From contig CAYXIO010000026.1 of assembly GCA_964465125.1 (NCBI GenBank), forward strand, positions 1 to 51,195: 51,195 bases of DNA, read 5' to 3'. The stretch's first letter is position 1. Each line of letters opens with the position of its first letter. The position numbers and the translations under genes were made by a program. The notes below the pieces were generated by a model. It did not search any database and was not told the origin of the DNA. It worked only from the letters and a program-made list of their open reading frames with translations. Below, piece by piece: positions 18,528 through 26,888 of this stretch. The stretch comes from CAYOHG01 sp964465125. Lineage in GTDB: Bacteria; Planctomycetota; Phycisphaerae; UBA1845; Fen-1342.

Positions 18528-19793
18528 ATGCGCGTGCTGCTGCTTGGTTCCGGTGGCCGTGAGCACGCGATCGCCGACGCGCTTGGCCGCTCTCCGCACC
18601 TGCGACGACTCTACGTGCTGCCCGGAAACGCGGGCACCGAAGCGCTGGGCACTAACATCGCCGGCGATCCTCGCGACGCGGCGCTCGTTCTGGAGGTCGT
18701 GCGGCGCGAGCAGATCGACCTGACCATCGTCGGCCCCGAAGAGCCGCTGGCCACCGGCGTGAGCGACGCCTTGCGGGCCGCCGGCAAGCGCGTCTTCGGC
18801 CCCAGTCGGGCCGCGGCGCGGCTCGAGTCGGACAAGGCCTTCGCCAAGCAGCTTATGCGGCAGCACGCCGTCCCGACCGCCGAGGCGCGGGCCTTCGATC
18901 AATTCGAGCTGGCGCGGCAGTACATCGCGACGCGCGACGAGGCCCTGGTGGTGAAGGCCGCGGGGCTGGCCAGAGGCAAGGGCGTAATCGTCTGCGACGA
19001 CCCGGCGCAGGCGTTGATCGCCGCGGAGCGGATGCTGGTCGATCGCATCTTCGGCGACGCGGGCTCGCGGATCGTGGTGGAGGAAAGACTGCTCGGGCGG
19101 GAAATATCGCTGCTGGCGATCGTGTCGCGGCAGACGATCTACGTGCTGGAGCCGGCCCAGGACTACAAGCGTCTGGGCGACGGCGACGCCGGGCCGAACA
19201 CGGGCGGTATGGGCTCGATCTGTCCCACTCCGCACATTAACGAGAGTACGCTCCGCGACGTGGAGCGGCAGATCCTGGTTCCGGTGATCGACGCGCTGCA
19301 CCGCGAGGAAATCGAGTACGAGGGTGTGCTGTACGCCGGGCTGATGCTGACCGCCGGCGGCCCCAAGGTACTCGAATTCAACTGCCGCTTCGGCGATCCG
19401 GAGACGCAGGCGCTGCTCCCGCGGCTGCGCTGCGATTTACTTGAGGTGTTCGAGCGGACCGTCTCCCGCCAGCTCGATCAGGTCTCGCTCGATTGGGATC
19501 CGCGCGCCTCGCTGTGCGTGGTGATGGCCAGCCGGGGATATCCCGAAGCCGCGGAGACCGGGGTCCCGATCCGCGGTCTGCCCGATTCGAATCCGCAAGA
19601 CACGTTCGTGTTTCACGCCGGCACGCGCCGCGTCGACGGGCAGGTGGTCACCGCCGGCGGCCGCGTTCTGGGCGTCACAGCCCTGGGTGAGTCGCTCGCG
19701 GAAGCGCGGCGGAAGGCGTATGCTGTCGTCGAGCGAATTCAGTTCGACGGCGCGCATTACCGAAGCGATCTCGGGCGCGAAACCGCCGGCTGA
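18528..19793 (+). CDS. purD: Phosphoribosylamine-glycine ligase
   Basis: ATP-grasp enzyme for step 2 of purine synthesis, joining glycine to phosphoribosylamine to give GAR. It starts MRVLLLGSGGREHAIADAL, the family signature. IVGPEEPLATGVSDALR, KAAGLARGKGVIVCDD, NTGGMGSICPTP and the metal-binding EFNCRFGDPETQ are all present. At 421 residues it is full length. The ATG at 18528 lies behind GGAG, 16 nt after the kinase stop. No other purine genes are nearby. Confidence 0.97.
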   Translation: MRVLLLGSGGREHAIADALGRSPHLRRLYVLPGNAGTEALGTNIAGDPRDAALVLEVVRREQIDLTIVGPEEPLATGVSDALRAAGKRVFGPSRAAARLESDKAFAKQLMRQHAVPTAEARAFDQFELARQYIATRDEALVVKAAGLARGKGVIVCDDPAQALIAAERMLVDRIFGDAGSRIVVEERLLGREISLLAIVSRQTIYVLEPAQDYKRLGDGDAGPNTGGMGSICPTPHINESTLRDVERQILVPVIDALHREEIEYEGVLYAGLMLTAGGPKVLEFNCRFGDPETQALLPRLRCDLLEVFERTVSRQLDQVSLDWDPRASLCVVMASRGYPEAAETGVPIRGLPDSNPQDTFVFHAGTRRVDGQVVTAGGRVLGVTALGESLAEARRKAYAVVERIQFDGAHYRSDLGRETAG

Positions 19794-19856
19794 TTCGAAG
19801 GCGCGCCGCCACGTCCTGCCCGCACGTGCGTCGCGATCACCCAAACGGAACGGCAC

Positions 19857-20273
19857 ATGCTGACGATCGGCGACGTGTACGTCTTTGTGAGCGACTTCCA
19901 GCGCGCCCTGCGATTCTGGGTCGACGGGCTCGGCCTGCGGCTGGTCGAGCAGGAAGCCAGCCCCAGCAGCGCCTTCGCCACGCTCGAGTTTCCCGATGAG
20001 GGGCCCGCGATTCACCTGATCGGTGGGGCCGAGCCCTGGGAAACCGGCGAGCGGCCCGAGGTCGGCGCGCGGCCGACCATTCGCTTCGATCTCCTGACCA
20101 CCGAGTTCGACGCGACCCTGGTTCGCACCCTCGAGAACGGCGGCCAGCAGCTCGATGAGGTCGAGTCGTACAACGAGATGCGCGGCGTGACGATCTCCGA
20201 CCCCGACGGCAACAGCTTCACCCTGATCGAGATTCCCGAGAACGACCTGGCAGCGCACGACGACGAGCATTGA
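19857..20273 (+). CDS. VOC (glyoxalase/bleomycin-resistance) family protein
   Basis: 138-residue vicinal-oxygen-chelate protein with two beta-alpha-beta-beta-beta modules. The first is MLTIGDVYVFVSDFQRALRF with GLGLRLVEQE; the second is PTIRFDLLTTEFDATLVRTL with VTISDPDGNSFTLIEIPEN. The SDPDGN.F.L.E ending with a metal-ligand Glu is typical. Substrate cannot be told. It lies 63 nt after purD on the same strand and converges with mcsB. Confidence 0.85.
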   Translation: MLTIGDVYVFVSDFQRALRFWVDGLGLRLVEQEASPSSAFATLEFPDEGPAIHLIGGAEPWETGERPEVGARPTIRFDLLTTEFDATLVRTLENGGQQLDEVESYNEMRGVTISDPDGNSFTLIEIPENDLAAHDDEH

Positions 20274-20307
20274 ACGCAGCCGAGGCGGCCAGGCGCAGCG
20301 GGCCGGG

Positions 20308-21369
20308 TCAGTTCGGACTGAGGCGCGAGCGCAGCAGCGTGGCGCGCGCCAGGCTGCGCTGCTCCCCGCTGAGACGTTCGCCGTGCAGCTTCTGCAAATG
20401 CGCCTGCTGAATGTGCAGGAACAGCTCGTTCACGGTGGGCAGGTCGACGACGGCCAGCCGGCCGATGTGCAGCCCCATCCGCACGTGCGATAGATACTGC
20501 ATCGCCTCGTTTGAGCTGATCAGCCGGGCGCTGCGCAGCACTCCCAGAGCGCGGTGAATCTTGTCGTCGACGGCGTGGGCGCGGCTCTTGACGAGCGACG
20601 CCCGGGCGCTTTTCTCGAACTCGACAATGCGCGGAAGCACGTTGTCGCGAAAATCGTCGATGATCTCGCCCTCGCTGACGCCGAGCGTGATCTGATTGGA
20701 GATCTGGAAAAAGTCGCCCTGCGCCTCGCTCCCCTCGCCGTACAGCCCGCGGATGGCGAGCTTCAGCTCCTTGGCGGCCAGAAAGACCTTTTCGAGCTCG
20801 TTCGTCAGCCGCAACGCCGGCAGGTGCAGCATGACGGACACGCGGATACCGGTGCCGACGTTGGTCGGGCAGGCGGTCAGATAGCCGAACTGCTGGTGAA
20901 ACGCGAACTCGAGCTTCCCGCCGAGCTCGTCGTCGAGACGGCTGATGTGCTCCCAGGCCTCGTCGAGCTGAAGGCCGCTGCGCATCACCTGAATGCGCAG
21001 GTGATCCTCCTCGTTGATCATCAGCGAGCAGACTTCCGACGCGTCGAACGCGACGCGCCGCGCACCGCCGCCCTCGGCGTGCTGGCGGCTGATGAGCTGC
21101 CGTTCGACCATGAGCTGGCGATCGAGCTCTTCGAGCTTCTCGACGTCCACGACGATCAGCTCCGACAGACTCGCCGAACGCCGGATGGCACCCTGAATCG
21201 CCTCGGCGATTTCGAGCCGCATCTCCGGCGTGGCCCGCGACAGGAAATGGAACCCGCGCACGTTGCGCGCCAGGCGGACGCGCGTGGAGATCACGATGTC
21301 GTGCATCGGCCCGGAGCCGCGCAGCCATTCGCCCGAGCGCCGCACGAACTGGTCCAGCGGCGAACTCAT
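20308..21369 (-). CDS. mcsB: Protein arginine kinase McsB
   Basis: ATP:guanidino phosphotransferase family enzyme that phosphorylates arginine residues in proteins. In Firmicutes this marks proteins for ClpCP and inactivates CtsR. The 353 residues include ISTRVRLARNVRGFHF, the NEEDHLRIQ loop, the reactive-cysteine loop LTACPTNVGTGIRVS, and YGEGSEAQGDFFQISNQ. All are diagnostic. Its ATG overlaps the stop of mcsA by four bases (ATGA), so translation is coupled. No ctsR or clpC lies next to it in the window. Confidence 0.95.
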   Translation of the reverse strand: MSSPLDQFVRRSGEWLRGSGPMHDIVISTRVRLARNVRGFHFLSRATPEMRLEIAEAIQGAIRRSASLSELIVVDVEKLEELDRQLMVERQLISRQHAEGGGARRVAFDASEVCSLMINEEDHLRIQVMRSGLQLDEAWEHISRLDDELGGKLEFAFHQQFGYLTACPTNVGTGIRVSVMLHLPALRLTNELEKVFLAAKELKLAIRGLYGEGSEAQGDFFQISNQITLGVSEGEIIDDFRDNVLPRIVEFEKSARASLVKSRAHAVDDKIHRALGVLRSARLISSNEAMQYLSHVRMGLHIGRLAVVDLPTVNELFLHIQQAHLQKLHGERLSGEQRSLARATLLRSRLSPN

Positions 21370-21854
21370 TGCGATTCGAGCTCCTTCATGCGGTCGCGCA
21401 GCGCCGCCGCCCGTTCATAATCCTCGGCCTGAACGGCTTCACCGAGCTGCTTGCGCAGCTTCCGCAGCTCCGAGCGCGGCGAGGACGTCGCCGCTGCGTG
21501 AGGCGTCTTGCCGCGATGATGGTGCGCCCCGTCGTGGGCGCGCTCGATGATCGGCATCAGCAATTCACGGAAGGCGTCGTAGTCGTCGGGGCAACCGAGC
21601 AGCCCCTGATTGCGGAATTCGAGAAAGCTGATCTGGCACTCGCCGCAGACCGCGTTCGCGGCGGCGACCGACGATTTCTTCTCGATCATCCCGGTCACCA
21701 CGTCGGTCTGCATCTCCGGCTTGTGAAGCTGCACCAGCCCCTCCGCCATCGCGCAAGGCTCGCACAGATGGCGCTCGGACTTTTCGCCGGTTGGACTGAT
21801 GTGGAAGGCGTGGAATGTGGCCTGCGCCTTCTTGCAGCGACCGCACAACCCCAT
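21366..21854 (-). CDS. mcsA: McsA-type activator of McsB
   Basis: 162-residue zinc protein that activates McsB. Two CxxC zinc clusters are seen at the N-terminus (CGRCKKA; CEPC) and a second pair follows (CGECQ; GCPDDYDAF). The C-terminus is a UvrB/UvrC-interaction motif (LRKQLGEAVQAEDYERAAAL with RDRMKELE). This is the standard McsA layout. It is directly upstream of, and overlaps, mcsB. Confidence 0.92.
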   Translation of the reverse strand: MGLCGRCKKAQATFHAFHISPTGEKSERHLCEPCAMAEGLVQLHKPEMQTDVVTGMIEKKSSVAAANAVCGECQISFLEFRNQGLLGCPDDYDAFRELLMPIIERAHDGAHHHRGKTPHAAATSSPRSELRKLRKQLGEAVQAEDYERAAALRDRMKELESQ

Positions 21855-21920
21855 CGGAAGTCACCTCAACATTCGAGCAGGACTGCGGCAACTGGATGCT
21901 AGGAGTGCGGTGGTGAGGCG

Positions 21921-23216
21921 TCAAGGCGAGGGTGAATGCGGAGCGTCCCGGTCTGCCGCTCCGAGGAACACTTCGAGGCGAGCGGGCGCATCGATCGCCA
22001 TCGGCAGCACGAACAGCGCCGTGCCGGACGTCGGATCGATCAGCACGGGCCGAAGCACGCGGCCCTCCAGCGCGACGCTGACGCCGCGCTGCGCGACACC
22101 ATGCACGCGCAGGCGAACGCCGCGCCGCGGCAACTCCCCCGGCTCGAAGCGCGCCCGCAGCAGTCCGTCACGCGGCATCAGCTCGTAGACGCCTTCCGCC
22201 TCGTTGAAGCCGTCGCGATTCACGTCGCCTGCCTGGTCAACGCTGGCACTGCCTACATCAAACACAAGCGTCGCCGGAACCTGGTAGTCCCGCGCCAGCA
22301 CGCCGACCGCGCTCGACCTCGGTTGCGCCGGCGGGCTGAGCACCAGCATCTGCGCCGCGCTGACGCGCTCGGCCGCGGGCTGATCGCCGATCAGGACGGC
22401 GCCCCGCGCGCCGTCGTCCGACAGCAGCTCAAGCCTCCGCCGCACCAGCTCGACGCGATACGGAACCCAAATCAGTCGCTCCTGGTCCTCTCGCCCGACC
22501 ATGCGCACAAACGTGAAGGCGGCTGGGGCGTTCGTTCGGAGATCGGAATCCGCGGCGCGCAGCCCCGAGCGCGCGTTCAGCGCCAGGGCATAGCCCAGCT
22601 TCGGTGCGGTCCAGCTTCGCCCGGCCGCTTCGCTCGACACGGTCACGTAGATGCGTCCGTCCGGGTAGATCACGTAGCGCCACGTGTGCTGCGGAAAGCG
22701 GTCGTCCGCGGCGGGTGCGGCGCCTGAGCCGTCGCGATAGCGGCGGACGCCGGACACGACGACGCGCGCCGGACCGGCTTCGTCGAGCGACTGGCGTGCC
22801 TCGACGATCGCCCCCCAGCTTGCGAAATGGTGCGGGTCGTCGTAGCCGACCGGCGCATCGGTGCGCTGCTCCCAGCCGTCGTCGAGCGGCACGGGCCAAG
22901 GCCCCAGGCCGCTTTCGTCCGAACCGCTGACCTCGCCGCCGGCGCGCCACGCGACGATCTGCCCCAGACGAAAGCCCAATTCGGAGCCGTCGGGAAAGTG
23001 GACCGCAATCTCGCGCGGGTTCTGGCTGGCGGTGAGCCCGCTGCCGGGCACCGGCGTTCGTTTTTGGCCGGTTTCGGGGCGCGAAGCTGGATGTTCCCCG
23101 CCCGACCCCGCCGCGGCCGGCAAAGCACGCGGACGGTTGCAGCCGAGCGCCAGCCCGCCACTTACGAGCACGGTGGAAATCAGAATTCCGACCGCGCGCG
23201 CCCCTGGGGTGCTCAT
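21921..23216 (-). CDS. Predicted lipoprotein of unknown function
   Basis: Unrecognised 431-residue protein. It has a lipoprotein signal: hydrophobic ILISTVLVSGG and lipobox ALGC with Cys at about 26, followed by a Pro/Ser/Gly-rich linker. The mature part is beta-rich. A segment like DVNRDGFNEAEGVYELMPRD recalls a calcium-binding/FG-GAP-like turn, but the family is not clear. An envelope location is likely. The ATG overlaps the lpd stop (ATGA), so the two genes are translationally coupled, an odd partner for a cytosolic dehydrogenase component. Confidence 0.72.
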   Translation of the reverse strand: MSTPGARAVGILISTVLVSGGLALGCNRPRALPAAAGSGGEHPASRPETGQKRTPVPGSGLTASQNPREIAVHFPDGSELGFRLGQIVAWRAGGEVSGSDESGLGPWPVPLDDGWEQRTDAPVGYDDPHHFASWGAIVEARQSLDEAGPARVVVSGVRRYRDGSGAAPAADDRFPQHTWRYVIYPDGRIYVTVSSEAAGRSWTAPKLGYALALNARSGLRAADSDLRTNAPAAFTFVRMVGREDQERLIWVPYRVELVRRRLELLSDDGARGAVLIGDQPAAERVSAAQMLVLSPPAQPRSSAVGVLARDYQVPATLVFDVGSASVDQAGDVNRDGFNEAEGVYELMPRDGLLRARFEPGELPRRGVRLRVHGVAQRGVSVALEGRVLRPVLIDPTSGTALFVLPMAIDAPARLEVFLGAADRDAPHSPSP

Positions 23217-24628
23217 CGCGCCACGTGCACGGACTTCCCAAACACCCCTTCCGCGGCTTCCATCAGCGTCTCGGAGATGCTCGGGTGCGGATGCACCGTC
23301 AGCGCCAGGTCCTCAGGCACGGCCCCCATCTCCATCGCCAGGACCGCCTCGCTGATCAGGTCGCCGGCGTGCTCGCCGACGATCCCGACGCCCAGGATGT
23401 GTTTGTTGTCCTCGTCGGCGATGATCTTCGTGAGTCCCTCGGGGCGACCCATCGCGATCGCGCGGCCGGACGCGCCCCACGGGAACTTCCCGATCCTGAT
23501 CTTCAGCCCCTTGGCCCTCGCCTCGGCCTCGGTCACGCCGCACCACGCCACTTCCGGGCTGGTGTAAACGACGGCGGGGATGGCCTTCTTGTCATACGCG
23601 ACGGCCCGACCGGCGATGGCCTGCGCGGCGACCAATCCCTCGTGCGACGCCTTGTGCGCCAGCATCGGGTCGCCGGCGACGTCGCCGATCGCGTAGATGC
23701 GCTTGTCGGTCGTCTGGCGCTGCCCGTTCACTTCGATGAAGCCGCGCTCGTTGACCTTCACCTTGGTGGTTTCAAGACCGATCTTGTCGGTGTTCGGCTG
23801 CCGGCCGACCGAAACGAGCACGCGCTCGAAGACCTGCTTGAGCTTCTCCTGGCCCTTCGTGAAGACCACTTCGACGCCGGCGCCGGTCGCCTTGGCGGAT
23901 TCGAGCTTGACGCCGGTGTGAATGGCGTCGAACTGCTTGGCAAGCCGCGCCGCAAGCGGCCGCAGCAGGTCGTCATCCGCCCCGGTCAGAATGCGATCCA
24001 GCACTTCGACGACGGCGACCTTGCTGCCCAGGGCGGCGTAGACCTGTCCGAGCTCCAGCCCGATGTACCCGCCGCCGACGACCAGCAGCGTCTTCGGAAT
24101 CATCTTCAGGTCGAGCGCGCCCCCGGCATCCACGCAGCAGTCGCGCGGAATGAGCGACTCGGGCAGGCGCTTGGCGCGCGAGCCGGTCGCGACGATCGCG
24201 TTCTTGAACTTCAGCCGCGACACGCCGGCCGACGCTTCGATGCGAATCGTCCTGGAATCCTCGAAGGCCGCGCGGCCCTGAACGACGCGCACGTTCCGCT
24301 TCTTCGCCAGCGTGTTGATCCCGCCGCAGAGCCGGTCCACGATCCCCTGCTTCCACGAGAAGACCTTGGCGGCGTCGATCGCCGGCGGCTTGAACGTCAC
24401 ACCAAAAGCCGCGGCTTCATCGGCGGCGTGAATCAGGTGCGCCACGTGCAGCAGCGCTTTCGACGGGATGCAGCCTTCGCGCAGGCAGACGCCGCCGAGC
24501 ATCGGGTTCTCGTCCACCAGCACCGTCTGGACGCCGTGATCCGCGGCATGAAACGCGGCCACGTAGCCCCCGGGTCCCCCGCCCACCACCACTAGTTGGA
24601 CTTCTTCGACAATCTCGCCCACGACCAC
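23213..24628 (-). CDS. lpdA: Dihydrolipoamide dehydrogenase (E3)
   Basis: FAD/NAD flavoprotein that reoxidises dihydrolipoamide of 2-oxoacid dehydrogenase or glycine-cleavage complexes. The 471 residues show the FAD motif VVVGGGPGGYVAAFHAAD, the redox disulfide GGVCLREGCIPSKAL, the NAD-binding GGGYIGLELGQVYAALGS, YAIGDVAGDPMLAHKA, and the C-terminal HPHPSISETLMEA with the catalytic His-Glu pair. The start is GTG at 24628 behind GGGAGG; a longer frame to 24712 would be in the upstream repeat. The stop overlaps the lipoprotein gene start. No E1 or E2 gene is in the window. Confidence 0.95.
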   Translation of the reverse strand: MVVGEIVEEVQLVVVGGGPGGYVAAFHAADHGVQTVLVDENPMLGGVCLREGCIPSKALLHVAHLIHAADEAAAFGVTFKPPAIDAAKVFSWKQGIVDRLCGGINTLAKKRNVRVVQGRAAFEDSRTIRIEASAGVSRLKFKNAIVATGSRAKRLPESLIPRDCCVDAGGALDLKMIPKTLLVVGGGYIGLELGQVYAALGSKVAVVEVLDRILTGADDDLLRPLAARLAKQFDAIHTGVKLESAKATGAGVEVVFTKGQEKLKQVFERVLVSVGRQPNTDKIGLETTKVKVNERGFIEVNGQRQTTDKRIYAIGDVAGDPMLAHKASHEGLVAAQAIAGRAVAYDKKAIPAVVYTSPEVAWCGVTEAEARAKGLKIRIGKFPWGASGRAIAMGRPEGLTKIIADEDNKHILGVGIVGEHAGDLISEAVLAMEMGAVPEDLALTVHPHPSISETLMEAAEGVFGKSVHVAR

Positions 24629-24668
24629 GCTGGCATCCTCCCGATGATTCGGCGCTGGGTCCGCGATC

Positions 24669-24856
24669 CGCGCGGGACCGGCAACGCAGCGCCGCGCGCC
24701 CCGTCCGAACACCTGCCGGACTTATACAGGCGTGCGAGCGCTTACGCTACTGCCGATCCTGCGCGCGGCGACCGCGCCGCGATCATGGGCGAATCTCGGA
24801 GGCCCGAGTGCGGTCCGCCGGGATCGTGTTGAGGCCGCGTCGCCGGGCGGGTACGC
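24669..24856. repeat. Dispersed repeat copy A (promoter-bearing)
   Basis: Two blocks are shared with copy B at 29164-29315 in the same orientation. Block 1 is 24669-24748 versus 29164-29243, with 66 of 80 identical by hand count and no gaps. Block 2 is 24821-24856 versus 29280-29315, with 30 of 36 identical. Block 2 includes a promoter-like pair. The blocks are 72 nt apart here and 36 nt apart in copy B. Confidence 0.75.
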
Positions 24857-24857
24857 C
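24829..24857 (+). promoter_or_regulatory. Promoter-like element in repeat A
   Basis: TTGAGG (24829-24834), 17 nt, TACGCC (24852-24857). The same geometry is found in copy B. No plus-strand gene follows here, so it is probably a relic. Confidence 0.3.
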
Positions 24858-24888
24858 GCCGGGCAGAAAGGGACGAGCAGGGCGTGGC

Positions 24889-25161
24889 CTAGTCGAGCCC
24901 CTGCGTGAGACCGGCACCCTCGTCGAGCATCCGGCGGACGGCCCGGTCGGTCTCGTCCTGCTCATCGACGAGCAGCCACCAGCAGGGTTTTCGTACGGAC
25001 TCGATCACGGGGAATCGCCCGCCGTCCCGCACCTCAATGGCGGCCTCGTGGACATCCGGCGCCGGGCTCCGCGAACCGTCCACGTAGCCGTCGAAGCAGT
25101 ACCGCCCCGACTGGGTGCAGCGCTGGCCGGAATAGAATCGCTGTGACGAAATCGACTCCAT
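24889..25161 (-). CDS. Small GQ-type protein of unknown function
   Basis: 90-residue protein. It has an N-terminal SGQRCTQSGRYCFDGYVDG segment, then a glycine/Phe-Pro strand (DGGRFPVIES) and a tryptophan pair (KPCWWLLV). The pattern SGQ..T.SG.Y...G......EI.....G..FPP..S.....W is shared by a group of small widespread bacterial domains of unknown role (YjzC-like). The two N-terminal cysteines are unusual. The start follows AGGAG with 9-nt spacing. It is the last gene of a leftward set with the two envelope proteins upstream, 101 nt from the nearest. Confidence 0.6.
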   Translation of the reverse strand: MESISSQRFYSGQRCTQSGRYCFDGYVDGSRSPAPDVHEAAIEVRDGGRFPVIESVRKPCWWLLVDEQDETDRAVRRMLDEGAGLTQGLD

Positions 25162-25262
25162 GGTCTTGCACTCCTGTTCATCAAAGGCCCGAGCGGCGAC
25201 GCGCCGCACAGCGCGCAGCCCTGATGAGCATCCGGGGGGTGAACCCGGTGCATTGCGGCGCC

Positions 25263-25694
25263 CTACTCGATGGCCACCGCCACCGAGAAGTCGACCAGCA
25301 GCGCGGAGTGATCAAACGTAAACGTGATCGTATCGCCGCAGCCGAAGTCGCTGCCGTCTCGAAGCACGCTGCTATGGTCGCTGGGTCCGATCGAGCCGAC
25401 GACCTCAAGGTCGGCGTCGTCGATCACAATCGCTTGCAGACTGTCGCAATCGTCGCTGAAGACCTCGACCTGGCCGGGCGCGAGCGTGTATTGCATCCTC
25501 GTGCCGACCTCCGTCAGAAGGTCCTCGGGGATGTTCTGCTCCTCGTCGGTGTACAGCGTGACCGACACGGGAAAGTCGCTGTGGTTGACCAGCCGGACGC
25601 TCGTTTGGTTCGCGATAAGCTGCGAGAGCACCCATTCGCAGCCCGCACCGGCGGCCAGTAGAACTCCCAAGGGAATGCACATCGCCGGCCGCAT
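25263..25694 (-). CDS. Small predicted lipoprotein
   Basis: Unrecognised 143-residue protein. The N-terminus is a lipoprotein signal (IPLGVLLAAGAGC, Cys about 19). The mature part is beta-rich and reads as one immunoglobulin-like sandwich: SVRLVNHSDFPVSVTLYTD, then FSDDCDSLQAIVIDDADLEV, then DTITFTFDHSALLVDFSVAV. Two further cysteines (DDCDS, DFGCGD) could pair. The ATG is preceded by GGGAG. It lies between the PepSY-like and the GQ-type genes, all leftward. Confidence 0.68.
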   Translation of the reverse strand: MRPAMCIPLGVLLAAGAGCEWVLSQLIANQTSVRLVNHSDFPVSVTLYTDEEQNIPEDLLTEVGTRMQYTLAPGQVEVFSDDCDSLQAIVIDDADLEVVGSIGPSDHSSVLRDGSDFGCGDTITFTFDHSALLVDFSVAVAIE

Positions 25695-25782
25695 GGATGA
25701 CTCCCACGCAAATCGTATTTGGGTGGCTTGCCGCCTGTGGCGTTCGGCGCCTCTCGCAGGTTGAGCCGCGGGGGCAGAGCAA

Positions 25783-25811
25783 CGGGCGCCCACGGCGATC
25801 GCGGGCGCCCG
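25783..25811 (-). terminator. GC-rich hairpin after the PepSY-like gene
   Basis: CGGGCGCCC, 11-nt loop, GGGCGCCCG: a perfect 9-bp stem about 30 nt after the stop of the PepSY-like gene and before the lipoprotein gene. It has no T-run, so it is only a weak terminator or an attenuating structure. Confidence 0.35.
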
Positions 25812-25842
25812 GTGGCGTCGATCCCTCGACGCGCTCCCCTGC

Positions 25843-26349
25843 CTACGGCTGTCCCGAACTGCCATCAAGGGTCTTGCTCTCCCTGACGTTGACCACCTTG
25901 CGCGACAGCCCGTCGATGGTCACTTCCTGGATCTTGTTCTCGGCGAAGCAGCAGATCTCGTAGATGATCCGCTCACCGCCGGTCTGGTCCGGCTTGCCTC
26001 CGGGAGGCTGCTGGGGCGCATTGTCCTGGGCGTCGGCGGCCGGGCCGTGCGGCGTCTCGGCTGCCGGCTCAACCGTGCCGGCCTCGATCCTGGCACTCAC
26101 GTCGAGCGCCGTACCCTTGACGTGCTTCTCTGCGAGCGCGGTGGCGTCGCGCAGGTTCAACTGGCCGCCCATGACGAGCTGAGCCATCTCGCGGGCGCGA
26201 GTCACGTCCGAGGTCGCGCGATGCGGTGGGGTCTTGGGCTCCTTGGGATTCTCGCGCTCGCCCGGGTTTTGGGCCAGCACGGGCAGCACGAGGCAGGCAC
26301 TCAGCAGGCCGATCAGCGCTGTCGTCACGATGCGATGCGGTCGATTCAT
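25843..26349 (-). CDS. Secreted PepSY-like protein
   Basis: 168-residue exported protein. The signal peptide (TALIGLLSACLVLPVLAQ, cut near residue 26) is followed by a Pro/Glu-rich linker. A PepSY-like pattern is split by an Ala/Pro/Gln-rich insert: LNLRDATALAEKHVKGTALD and, at the C-terminus, YEICCFAENKIQEVTIDGLS then RKVVNVRES. PepSY domains bind or inhibit proteases or act as periplasmic sensors. The two adjacent cysteines in the second part are unusual. The start follows AAGGAG. It lies 539 nt downstream of the FixJ-like gene, same strand, possibly a separate transcript. Confidence 0.66.
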   Translation of the reverse strand: MNRPHRIVTTALIGLLSACLVLPVLAQNPGERENPKEPKTPPHRATSDVTRAREMAQLVMGGQLNLRDATALAEKHVKGTALDVSARIEAGTVEPAAETPHGPAADAQDNAPQQPPGGKPDQTGGERIIYEICCFAENKIQEVTIDGLSRKVVNVRESKTLDGSSGQP

Positions 26350-26888
26350 CTCAGCACTCCTTTTCGCGCAGACCCATGCCGGCCACGCGCCGTTTGAGGC
26401 CTGCGCCGTGGAAGATCGTCGGTGGTGTCAAAGCCACCGACTCGTGGCAGCGAGCGCCTCCGCCGCGCCGCGCGAGCTGCCCGCACCCATTGGGTCCTGA
26501 GTCGCCGGGGAGGGTAGAGATGCGAGCGACCGGACGGACCACTGCACTGGGCGGGACAGCCCGCAGGCGAACGGGGACGCTCGGTTCCCGCTGCGCGGGG
26601 GCGATCCTGGGCGGACGGCTGGAGGGGTGGGCGGTAGGATGCCGTCCGAGTCTGGAGACGCATGGCATGGTTGCACAGGTGTTCTCCGGCACCAGGGGTC
26701 GCCGCGACGCACCGCGGTCAACCGGCTCGTCCGAGGGATTGTTAGGACGCGGCTTGGCCGTGGGCCATTAGGACTTACCCCTACCACGCCGGGCGCCGTA
26801 GTACCCGACGCGCAGCGGGGATAGGCGCAGCGCGGGGCTCGCTCACGCCGCGGTGCGCGAGCGCCGTTGCGCGCGTCCGCGCAGCGCG
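26350..26888. other. Long intergenic region between PepSY-like and FixJ-like genes
   Basis: No gene is supported in 539 nt; the open frames here lack start signals and domain character. A TTGACA-type hexamer faces the PepSY-like gene on the minus strand without a clear -10. Near 26766-26780 is an imperfect dyad, TAGG-N7-CCTA, containing TACCCCT, a heptamer of the type bound by NarL/FixJ-class regulators. It could be a target of the neighbouring response regulator. Confidence 0.4.

Noticed and set aside
26226..26771. 181-residue plus-strand frame in the long intergenic gap
   Set aside because: No ribosome site, Arg/Gly/Pro-rich and no recognisable fold.
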